Positions 54,001 through 64,000 of a DNA stretch of 64,000 nucleotides are shown here, piece by piece. The stretch comes from Wuchereria bancrofti. Lineage: Eukaryota; Nematoda; Chromadorea; Rhabditida; Onchocercidae. The stretch's first letter is position 1, and each line of letters opens with the position of its first letter. The notes under the pieces were generated by a model. It made no database searches. It worked only from the letters and a program-made list of their open reading frames with translations, and had not been told where the DNA came from. The position numbers and the translations under genes are program-made. Location: the NCBI GenBank assembly GCA_005281725.1, contig SSBO01000003.1:188883-252882 (forward strand), written 5' to 3'.

Positions 54001-57000
54001 ATAAATTAAGAGAAGAGAAGTGGATAAATTTTAAATGATTGGATGATATTAAATTCGTAGATTTTTAGATACTAAAATTAATTGAATTTAGAAATATACA
54101 AAATTATTGATCAAATTTTATTAAATTGGAAAAGAATGCTAGAATAATAGCCACATTTTTGGAGCAATATTTTATAATAGTGTAAATATAAATTTTGGTA
54201 AATTGTAAAAAAAAAAAAAAGAAATACTAAAATACAAAATGTCTTTTTTTAAAAAGGCAAAAAAAGAATTGTTTTAATGATTGAAAATAATTATTTGAAC
54301 AAATAAAATGTTTAAAAATGAAAAAAAAAAGAAATTGGAATAAAAAAGGAAAGAAATGAAAAAAAAAAGAAAAAATGGCATAAATTTTTAGGTTAGGAAT
54401 AATTTAGAGTATAATTTCGAAAAATGAAAAAAAAAAAAAAGAAAGAAGAATGCATGACAGATGTTTCGTTTTTACGATATACTAAATGAGCCTCAAGGGG
54501 ATCATCAAGTAGGTGAATGGCCCAAATATAGCTAAATTTAAATTTCGGCTTTTTCCTCAAATTTCTCATCCTTCTTTTTTTTTTTTTTATTTCAAATACT
54601 TTTGCAATTTAACGATGCAAAAAAAAAAAGTGAAAAAATAAAACAAAAAAATTGAGGGACTCTGAATGATTAATTTGATGCTATTTGAAGAGAAAAGAAG
54701 GAAAAACATATTTAATATTTAAAAAAAAAAAAAACAAGTTTATTTCTTTTTCTTTTTGTATTCAAAAACAATCTAAATTAGTCTAACTTTTTTTTTCTTT
54801 CAAAAATTAACAAAATATTATTTCCATCTTTTTTTTTTTTCATTTTTATTTTTTGTAATAATCGCTTTCTCTTCTATTCGCATTTTTTCCTTTTTTTTTT
54901 TCTTTTTTTTTTTTTTTGTTTGTTTTGATCAATTATATTTTGCTTATTCAGTAGAAATGAAAAAAGTAAAAGAAAATTAAATTTAATTTTGGTTTTTCTT
55001 TTTTCATTTCATATAATTTCATAAAATATTATCCACAAATAACAGTTGCAACAGTAATAACAATATTATTATTATACCTTATCATTATCAATAGTAATAT
55101 GATAATGTAGTTATTCTTCTACTCATAAATAATCTGCAAATATTTTAAATTATTTTAATTTAATTTTAGTATGATCAAAGTTATTACTAGAGATGAAGGC
55201 ACTATAGATGTTTGCATCAGACTGGGGTAATAATTGATATATTAGTGATAATAATTGATATAACTGATATCAATCTAGATATATACTTTGACAGAATCAA
55301 TCAAAATTTAACTATTATTTCATCAAATTTAAACTTTAATTTAACGAAATTTGTTGAATTCATTAAAGTTACAAAATTTAATAAATTTTTTTCTTTGAAG
55401 TGACATAGCACTTAATATACTATGCAGTGAATACTAATAGAAAAAAAAAGGGATTAAATGGCTCTTTTTTTTTCATCCATTTCATTTTTCGATGCATAAG
55501 AAATTATTAAAATTATAATTTGGAATTTTTAATAATCATTAAATTTGATTTTGAGAAAAATGCAAGTTTAATATTTGATTATTTCATTAAAAATTCTCAC
55601 AAGCACATTTTTTATCAAATAATTTAGATATTTAAATGGAGGAAAAAAAAGTAATCTTTAAGAAAATTAAATTTTTTTCAATTTTCATTTTTCTCACTCT
55701 CTTAGAAATTTCATATCACATTAGACAAATTTTATGAAAGTTTTTAGTTACAAAATAGTAAAATGCTGAGCAGATTAACAAAATAATTGATCAAATCATT
55801 CTTGTATTTGATAATATGCATAATTTTGATAATAAATTAATTCAAATAAATTCTTTTTTTTAGCAAATATCGAATGAATAATTATTAATAATAATGAAAA
55901 CTATATAATAATAAATAATAATTAATGATATTTAATTAAAAAAGAAAATATGAAAGGGAAAAATATTGAGAAAACAATTAATTATAGCATAAAGATTAAT
56001 TAATGCTGCTGATAATTAAATTCTTAAGAGAGATTATTAATTAATGAATTATCTTGTTAATAATTAAAGTCTTAAGAGAGATTATATAAATTAATGATTA
56101 TAAATAATTATGAACTGATCTTTTTGTCTTTCTCATTCTTCTTTCATTTTTTTTTTCTTTCCTAAATTTAAGGTTGATTTGCACGGTAATCCATTAGACT
56201 GTACGTGTTACGTGGAAGAATTAAAGCGTCATATGTTGGATCGTTATGCATATCGACGTGAACTACGATATGAACAGACAAGTTGCGTAACACCTGAACA
56301 TTTTCATGGAATACCTGTTTACAGGTAATATTAAATTTTATGTGAATGGAAGAAAAGAGGAAATTATTCCAAAAAAAAAGAATTATTTTAAATTAATACT
56401 TTATAAAATGATTTGTTAATTATGAAATTTATGCAAATATTTGTTAGAACAAAAATAATTTTATCTAAAAAAACAGTAAAAAATTTTTTTTCAATTTGTT
56501 TTTTACTTATTCTTCTTTTAATTTTTAACTTTTTTTTTGCGTAAATTTTAATATAGTAATAAAAGTTGGGAAAAATTTTCACATCTTTTTTNNNNNATAA
56601 ATTATTTTAATTTTTTTTTTATTAAAAATTTTAAAATAAATTAAAAAAAAATTTTGTTTTATTTTTACTTTCAGACTTAATCATGTTGCTGATTGCACAT
56701 TTTTATTTGGTGCACGTTATGGCTTATCACAACTTTCAGAAATTGCAATTTTATTTTTGTTTCTTATCATTTTTGCATTATCAACTGCTTTTCTAATTTT
56801 GTTTGCATACAATCGATTGGAACGACGACAAAAGGTTTTATTTTATTTTGTTTTTTCTTTTCTTTTTTTTTTTGTTCATTTCATGTTTTTAATTTTATTT
56901 TTTTTTTCTTTTTTCAAAAATTATTATTTATGATAATTTTTGAAAATTGTTTACAGAAGAAATATACAGATGTAAAACAATCACAATCAAGAATAGCATT

Positions 57001-57133
57001 AACACTATCACAACATCTCAGTAATTCGCCAACATCATTAACGGAACCATTAACACCACCACCGGAATCACCAATTTCCGGAATTTCAACAAAAATGCCA
57101 CCACCACCACCACCTATACTAGCTAATATTTGA
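48079..57133 (+). CDS. Single-pass membrane leucine-rich-repeat protein, four exons
   Basis: Exons 48079-49602, 56173-56324, 56675-56834, 56957-57133; 670 residues. Order: N-terminal hydrophobic signal segment (about 11-40), LRR N-cap with CPNFCEC (cysteines 87, 91, 93, 115), about 13-15 LRRs from 135 to 508 (LEILDLRGNHIQHLP, LRELDLSRNNFEHF), an LRR C-cap in exons 2-3 (GNPLDCTC, cysteines 518, 520, 546, 566), one transmembrane helix about 582-604, and a 66-residue cytoplasmic tail ending in proline-rich sequence (TPPPESP, MPPPPPP). Extracellular LRRs with a C-cap imply a cell-surface recognition or adhesion receptor; the tail could bind SH3, EVH1 or profilin partners (inference). No kinase, TIR or Ig domain. 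Intron 1 is 6,570 bp, the others 132-350 bp; N gap 56592-56596 is in intron 2. Donor gttagt of exon 1 is non-consensus but restores the C-cap. The family is known; no orthologue can be named. Confidence 0.93.
51774..52037 (-). other. Minus-strand open frame with protein-like composition
   Basis: About 87 open codons ending at a TAG. The hydrophilic C-terminal part reads ITKFEELLSMNGNIRLAVND and MKRRKSKQMTNGHSLNGDNW. The first in-frame ATG is the methionine of LLSMNG. No pyrimidine-rich acceptor lies upstream (A-rich on this strand), so a spliced exon is doubtful. It may be a gene relic nested in the intron. Confidence 0.25.
53253..53960. repeat. Long-unit repeat inside intron 1, four copies
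   Basis: Copies start with acaaccg(g/a)atat at 53253, 53452, 53594 and 53804, with spacings of 199, 142 and 210 bp. Each contains tagtaccatt, atagataatgtt and caagaaatttcct. Long and short versions differ by a block containing attctagta(g/t)taggaattg. Confidence 0.9.
56592..56596. other. Five-N gap in intron 2 of the LRR gene
   Basis: Short run of N between homopolymers. It does not affect the flanking exons. Confidence 0.99.
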
Positions 57134-60100
57134 TTTGTAAACTTTTCTTATTGAATATTGGATAAATTTAAAATTCGCATTTTTGTATTAATATCAATGA
57201 AATCGAGAAAAAAAAAAGTGTTAAAAAATTTTTGGGTTTCAAAAATTTTTTAAATTTCAAATTTTTTTTTAAGTTTAAATTTATTATCATTCCTTTTTTT
57301 TTTCTTTTTTCTGCTAATATTAATAAATATTAGAATACGGGTTTTGTAAGAAGTTTGAAGTATTGCAGTCTTGAATTTATATAATAAAATTTTTCGTTTG
57401 AAAAGTACTCGTTTTTCTTTTTTTTTTTTGAGATTTATAATAATTTCTCCAAACTTTAGGCATAAATTTTGTTAATACTTCAATTTTATTCAAATATAGA
57501 TTATGCTTAATAATATTTGTTTGTTTGTTTGTTTGTTTGTTTGTTTTCGTTTTTTGATTTTATTTTTCAATACTTTTATATATATAAAAATATTGAAACT
57601 GAATTACATATTATCATATGCACGTATGTATTTGTGTTAACAAATTTGTATATTTTTAATTTAATAATATTTAGATTTGATTGAGTACATTTTAAATGAA
57701 ATGAATTTGATGAGAATAATTGATAAAATATCATTTATCAGTAAGCATATAGTTTTAACTATTCCATTATCACTGATAGATTCCATCCATCAAAATGCAT
57801 TTCATTCAAATCATAATTTATCATTACTTTCTCAAATTCATTTCATACTATTTAATAATTAAATATTTCATATTTCTTTCATTCTAGTAATAATGCAAAA
57901 TTGTTGTAATATTTAAATTGAAGAAATGTATAAAATTTAAATATTAAACAATTATTCATTCAAATTTCTATTAATATATTTGTTGCAAATAATTTTGAAT
58001 AAAATTAAATAATTTGTAAAACAATTAAAAACAAATAACAAAATAAAAAAAAAATTTGTTGAAAAAATATTTACGGAAAATATTGAAAATTAAATTTAAA
58101 ATTGAAAGTTTGTTATCATAATTGTTGATGTGAAATTAAAGCTAAAAAGAAACATTTTGGATAAAAGATAATGTTTTGCATCGAATAGTACTTCCTAAAA
58201 TTTTAATATAATTTATGATTTGTGCTAATTTAATTCAATAAAGCATTTCAAATTTTCTTCTCTCATATCTTCTTTGGACAGAAATATGGGCTACTCACTA
58301 AAATCATTTAAGTTTTAATTTATCAATAATTTCACAAATCGAATTTTAATTTTCACCAATTATTTTTGATATTTAATAACATTTGATGAAAACAATAAAT
58401 AATCGAATTACTGAATGAAACTTTAAAAAGAAATAAATGTCTAAATGAATGGACAAAACAAGTGAAAATTTTCAAAAATCAAAATTAAAAAGACTGAAGG
58501 AAAAGATGGAAAGGAATTTTAACCAAACAATAATAATAGAAAAGTTCCCAGAAGGTAATTTCTAGGCAAATGCATCAATCACTACGTAAATTTCAGCAAA
58601 TAACAAATTATTTTTGAAAAATTTCAGTCGTTTTTTAAATATTTTCAATATTTTTTTTTGCAGTTTTAAAAGAAAAAATAAATAAATCAATTCATTATTT
58701 TGATTTAGGAAAAATGCCGCACTTTATATTATTCATTACACCCAAAGCTAAATACATCTGTTATCATTTGTTAAATGTGATAAATTTTCCTGATAATATT
58801 ATCAGGAATAATCACCAATTATTCCAACTATTAGGTATGGGAAAAGTTTTCGTCAAATTTTAATCCAACTTCTGATAAAAATCAACTTATTCTCATAAAA
58901 AATTCACTAAACCTTAATTCTCTGAGAAAAATTCGTTTGTTATTATTGAAATAATTAACTGATAATAATGATAGCGTGAAAAAAGAAAAAAACAAAACGT
59001 TTTTAAATCTGAGGTAAATAAGTAATAAGTAGAAATTAAATGTATAAAATGTGACTAATTAATTGTTTAGCAATTATTTTGAATTATAAATATAAAAATT
59101 TGAAAATATAATTCATTTTTGCTCTTTATAATAAATTAAAATCAATAAAAAAAGTTTGTATAAAATGTAAAATTTGTTGCAAAATTTTTTCTTGTTTGTC
59201 ATAAAATTTTAAATGGTAAATAGGTATAAAATAAAAAATGTATTTATATTTAAGGCGTAAACTATAATAGATTCAGCAATGAATATTTAATAAAATTCTA
59301 ATATTTAATAAAAATGTTATCACATTTTTTTTGTAAATTCAATTAAAAAAAAAACGCATAACAATTATAATACATTTGAATAATTACTTCCTTATTGATC
59401 AAATTTATTTAATTTCCTAGTTTTATTGTGTGTATAAATTTGGGTGTTTACTCATCACATTTCATATTTTATCATTAAAGTGATATCGATATGATCTCGG
59501 AGATTTTATGAATTCGAATTAGAATCATACTTAAATTTTAAATTTCCATATTAATTATAAAATTTCAGTATTAACTTTCTCCATTTTATATCAATTAAAA
59601 AAATTAATTTTCCTATACATTTAATTTTTTTGTTTTTTTTTCGACATAATCATTATGATTGATCTAATCATTTTAGCTAATTTCATTGTAAATTTATTGT
59701 GATATTTAGTAAATTTATTCGGTAAGAAATTAAATTTGCTTAATAGTAGTGAGGCGCACTTGTCACTTATTGCGTATTTTGCTCTTTTTTATCAGTAATT
59801 TTAGTTTCTTTTTTTATCTGATGAGAGGAAAAAATACATTTGCAGATAGGTAAAATTGACAAGATCTGAAAAATTTTTGAAATGTAGCTAAAAATTAAAT
59901 TTCGGAAAAAAAAAGAAAGCGCATCATGTTTACATACCGTTTTGATCAGGAAGAAATGTTTCCTCAAGGTTGTATTTAAATTTTTTTTTTTTTAATTCGA
60001 ATTTTTGTTTCTAACTAAATTTATCTTTGGGCTGTTTTTACTTCCTCAAAAATTTATAATGGAATTAAAAATGAGACATTGCATCTGATCGATATTGCAC

Positions 60101-60680
60101 TCTTTCGAAGTATTCATGAATATAATTTCTCGATTTCATTTCTAAACCACTTTTTATCTAATCAAAATTAGATTATATCAGTTATTAATCCTTCCATTAA
60201 TTTTACATTTTTATCCGATAATGTCTGTGAGTAGAAATTTGATAACAAATTTTTATTTTATAGATTTAATTCTTTTTTTAAGAAAAAAAAATTTTTAAAT
60301 TAGAAATTTTTTTAAATGTTCAGAATTGTTTAATAAAAGGAAATAATAAATTCAAATTTTGATGATATAAAACATTCTTAATGAATCAATTTAAAATTTT
60401 TAAACTTTTAAAAGGTTGAAAAACCAAATTTATACCATCATAATTTTGTTTTTCTTTCTTATTTGATTAGGATAAATTTTGATTGAATTTAAAACTTGAA
60501 AATTATTTCGTGCACAATCGAATAATTAATTTCGTTATTAAAATTGATAGTGAAATTTTGTAAATTTTACAATATTTATTTTTTCCTTTTTTTAGGTACA
60601 ACATTAATTGCACAAATTCAATACTTTTGATATTATCATATATAAATCAGTGATAATATTTTAATAACAGTATTATTTCA
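57134..60680. other. Intergenic between the LRR gene and the secreted-protein gene
   Basis: Possible polyadenylation signals AATAAA at 57322-57327 and 57382-57387. Further on are a (TTTG)n tract at 57519-57547 and a perfect 22-bp palindrome at 58787-58808. A minus-strand piece ending in a gtatgt donor at about 59938 reads NLEETFLPDQN, but it has no acceptor in sight. Confidence 0.6.
60585..60596 (+). promoter_or_regulatory. Candidate trans-splice or 5'UTR acceptor
   Basis: Pyrimidine run ending ctttttttag, AG at 60594-60595, 85 nt upstream of the ATG at 60681. A second, weaker AG (taacag) lies nearer the start. Confidence 0.35.
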
Positions 60681-63483
60681 ATGGAAAATTTTCAAATATT
60701 TCAATTTTTAATTTATATTTTTCTCATCAATATCCTACTAAATCATATGCTACCGTATGCTACATGTATAAATATTAATCAATTTAATCCATTAAATGAT
60801 CAACAATCATCTTTTGTGAATTATTTTCAATCATGTTCACAACCATATTCAATTCAATCAAATCAACCGTATAATTTATTTCCAACATTACCATTACCGT
60901 ATCCTCAACCATGTTTAAATCAACAACAACAACAACAACAAATTGGAAATATTCCATACAGTCAACAAATATCACAAAGTGAGTGAGATTATTTGTAATA
61001 TAAAATTAATCAAAAAAATTTTTATATATATTAATAAATAAAAATAGCTTAAATTATGTTTCAAAAAAAAAAAAACCATCAAGAATGTTAAATTTAGTTT
61101 TAATTTAAAATAAATTTAAATTTGAAATAGAAGAAGTGAAATAGTATATGAAATAAACTATGTGTTTTCTTATTCTTTGTTTTTTGAATAAATTTTTAAG
61201 GAGTGGGAGGTTCGGTAATGGTCTATCGTTTGGTATTTCGACCACCATTCACTTGGACTTATAATTGCTTTTGTGATTGTGAAGAGTTTGTTGTCTTTTT
61301 TTTAATTTAAAAAAAATTTTTTTTAATAAAATTTCAAAAAAAAAAAAAATTATCATTTTTAATATAAAATATTTCCTGAATGATTTCCTGGTTTCTTTCA
61401 ATTTCAAATGATAACAATTTATCGTGATTTATTTAATTGTAAATAATTTATGACAATAATGCTATCTAGTAATAATAATTAAAGAAAAATGTGTATAATT
61501 TTGAATAAATTAGCAAAAATCCCAGAACATTTTCAATTAATGCAATTTTTTTTTTTTGTTTTCTTTATTACATAAAAAATTTTAAATTACGACTATTGTA
61601 AAAGAGATTTAGAGTTTAATTCATTTGTACTTTTTTTTTCATTTTCTTCAGGAATACTGCCTATGTACCACGTGTTCCTGGACAACATACAAATTTCACT
61701 GAAGCTGATGCATACGTCAAACGTCAATTACGTGAAGTAGTAAGAGAGTTTAATTAAACTCTCGGCTCTTATATTCCAGCAAAATTTTCATACTCTAACA
61801 CATATATAAATTTAACTTTCTTTTTTTAATAAAATCAAATGTTTTATAGGTAATCCTACCAAATTACTAATTAATTAATTAATTATTTAACAAACAAAAT
61901 TTTCCTCTATTCATTTCTCGAAAACTAATAAATTCAATGCAATAATTGGATCAAAATGAAGAAAAAAAAAAACTTCCAACATGAAAACATATTTTTAGAA
62001 GCGAAATATACAAAAAAGCTAAAACATAGAAATGTAAACTATAATGAAATATTAAAATTATTGTGTGCAATAGAAATATAAATTAAAAATATAAAACTAG
62101 ATGTTGCTTTAATGTAAAGCATTTTTCCATGTGATTTTTGCTGTTATTATTATTATTATAAAAAATATCAATAATAATAACAATAATAATGACAACGATA
62201 TAACAGTAATAATAATAACAGTAATAATGACAATGATATAATAATAGTAATAATAATAATGACAATGATATAATAATAGTAATAATAATAATAACAGTAA
62301 TAATGACAATGATATAATAATAGTAATAATAATAACAACAATAATGACAATGATATAATAATAGTAATAATAATAGTAATAATAATAATAACAGTAATAA
62401 TGACAATGATATAATAATAGTAATAATAATAACAATAATAATGGCAATGATATAATAATAGTAATAATAATAATAGTAATAATAATAGCAGTAATAGTGA
62501 CAATGATATAATAATAGTAATAATAATAATAACAGTAATAATGACAATGATATAATAATAGTAATAATAATAATAATAACAGTAATAATGACAATGATAT
62601 AATAATAGTAATAATAATAACAATAAAATGACAATGATATAATATTAATAATAATAATAACAGTAATAATGACAATGATATAATAATAGTAATAATTGGA
62701 AATAAATGGTTGTCATTCTATTCCCCCAGCTTCAGATTCATTAATATCCGCGTGCACTGAAATGTTCAAATATTGCACAATACGGAAACCAGGAAATTTC
62801 AAGCATCCCTAAAATATCGAAATTTTTATGATAGAAGCAGAAAATTTGCACTATGTTTTCTTAATTTTTAGCATCATTTCTATTTTTTAATCGAAAAATG
62901 AATTAATTCTATTACAGGTAATGGAAGCATTTCGTTCGATCGGTGTTATACCTGAAGGACTTATCATAACTACCAGTTTTTGGCCTTATCCAGCATTTAT
63001 TGTTAATGATATTAATATTGCAAAAGCAACTTATATTAAAGGAAAATATTTTTATACACTTACAGAAAATACATTAACATTACGATGTGAAGCAAAAGAA
63101 ATTGCAACATGTGTTAATAAAGTATTTTTTTTTTTTAAATTTTTTTTATAATTATAAAGTTTTATTTTTTCCTTCTTTTTTTCTAGCATAAAAAATTTTG
63201 CAAAGTGAATTTTTTTATTTTATTTTATTTAATAAATTTATCTTTTTTTTTTGATGAAAATTGAAAAATTAGAAATTTAATTTGCAATCATTTTCAGAAT
63301 AATTTTAAATCATTTCATGAAATTGCAACTCTTACAATTGATGTACTAAATGTACTGACACAATCACAACAACAAGAACTTGCATTTGCAATTCAACAAT
63401 CATTGGAAAATCGATATGTCATATTTACATTTCCAATTCAATTATTAAGTGATGATAGAACTAAATTTATTTTGGATCCATAA
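60681..63483 (+). CDS. Small secreted protein of unknown function, five exons
   Basis: Exons 60681-60978, 61201-61285, 61652-61739, 62918-63121, 63298-63483; all junctions keep frame, giving 286 residues. The N-terminus is a hydrophobic signal peptide (about 1-28, FLIYIFLINILLNHMLPYA). Residues 30-99 are low complexity, rich in Q, N and P, with seven glutamines in a row. The conserved-looking part starts in exon 2 (MVYRLVFRPPFTWTYNCFCD) and runs to the end, with a CFCDC cluster, RVPGQHTNFTEADAYVKRQL, and two further cysteines (CEAKEIATC). There is no transmembrane segment after the signal peptide. I do not recognise the family; extracellular location is inferred from the signal peptide. A lysosomal or cuticle-associated role is equally possible. 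Start: first ATG after the candidate acceptor, directly followed by the hydrophobic segment. AATAAA signals follow at 63625-63630 and 63657-63662. Confidence 0.85.
62138..62700. repeat. Minisatellite-like array in intron 3
   Basis: About 11 copies of a unit built round gacaatgatataataatagt followed by variable (AAT)n and aacagtaat, spaced about 33-60 bp. Long minus-strand open frames (YYCYYYY, LLLLL, IIVIITVIII) are translations of the array and not genes. Confidence 0.95.
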
Positions 63484-64000
63484 TTATAAATGTTTCTTTT
63501 TCTTTTATAAATTTTAAAGTGAAATTTTAATTTATTCATTTTGTGTTATCTATTTCATTCAATTATTTCATCCATGTATAATTCCTATTGAACAAAAATT
63601 TTTTTTTTCTTTCTGTGACCATAAAATAAATTAAAAATAAAATATGAAAAAAATTAAATAAACGTTGATGTATTGATGAAAAGATTAATAAATTAGAAAT
63701 ACATGAAATATTCGATTAGTAAAATATATTTTTTCGAAAAAATACACGAAAATATGAATAATTATCTCTGAGAATATATTTTACTGGAATAATATTGAAA
63801 TTAAATAATATATTGGTATTTGAGTTATTTAAACATTTTGTGTAAAAATGAGAAAAAAAAAGCACAAAATGGAAAAAACAAAAAAAAAGAAACCAAAAAA
63901 TGTCCGAAAAAAAAAGAAATGAAAATAAAAAAGAAAAGTTCAAGTTGTTGTAATTTATTCTCGTCTATCAATCATTAAAATACTTGTTGCTCTTTCTTAA
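63484..64000. other. 3' flank
   Basis: AT-rich with poly-A runs. Apart from the polyadenylation signals noted for the upstream gene, nothing is seen. Confidence 0.6.

Larger units (their letters stand above)
49603..56172 (+). other. Intron 1 of the LRR gene
   Basis: AT-rich and 6.57 kb long. It holds a GC-richer island at 49915-50058, (AAAT/AAAC)n at 51119-51165, an exon-like minus frame at 51774-52037, long-unit repeats at 53253-53960 and a short ATG frame at 54461-54535. Otherwise it is homopolymeric. Confidence 0.85.

Noticed and set aside
55212..55403. 63-codon plus frame in LRR intron 1
   Set aside because: AT-rich I/N/D/L composition, no ATG at the start and no splice-site support.
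57677..57862. 61-codon plus frame downstream of the LRR gene
   Set aside because: Begins without an ATG; no acceptor and no recognisable domain. Probably 3' flank.
62083..62675. Three overlapping long minus frames rich in Y, L and I
   Set aside because: Translations of the (AAT)n-based array inside an intron of the plus-strand gene.

Overview
The window is very AT-rich eukaryotic nuclear DNA with small spliced genes. Introns follow GT-AG, and acceptors of the ttncag type sit behind runs of T. Homopolymers and microsatellites are abundant and there are several N gaps. Gene structure, acceptor style, candidate trans-splice acceptors just upstream of start codons, and the protein types point to a nematode, possibly an AT-rich spirurid. 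The species cannot be named from the sequence alone.

Layout. (1) 149-3507, minus strand: nine exons of BRF1, the TFIIB-related subunit of RNA polymerase III factor TFIIIB. The 3' end runs off the left edge. (2) 3508-48078: a gene-poor block of about 44.5 kb. It is dominated by poly-A/T and trinucleotide runs, with tandem repeats of unit 60, 34, 25 and 41 bp, a TATC microsatellite of about 435 bp, a pair of related palindromic elements and two duplications abutting assembly gaps. Scattered through it are 60-200 bp islands richer in G+C. Some look like exons with plausible splice sites, so an undetected long-intron gene may lie here. (3) 48079-57133, plus strand: a four-exon gene for a single-pass membrane leucine-rich-repeat protein, with a 6.57 kb first intron. 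Its start region is duplicated in tandem. (4) 60681-63483, plus strand: a five-exon gene for a small secreted protein that I do not recognise, with a minisatellite-like array in intron 3.

The three well-supported genes show no shared pathway: one is basal Pol III transcription, one a cell-surface adhesion or recognition receptor, one a secreted protein. They do not look like an operon, because the gaps are far too large and the first gene is on the opposite strand. The most useful leads are the duplicated start of the LRR gene, two probable haplotype duplications at gaps, and the candidate dispersed exons in the desert.
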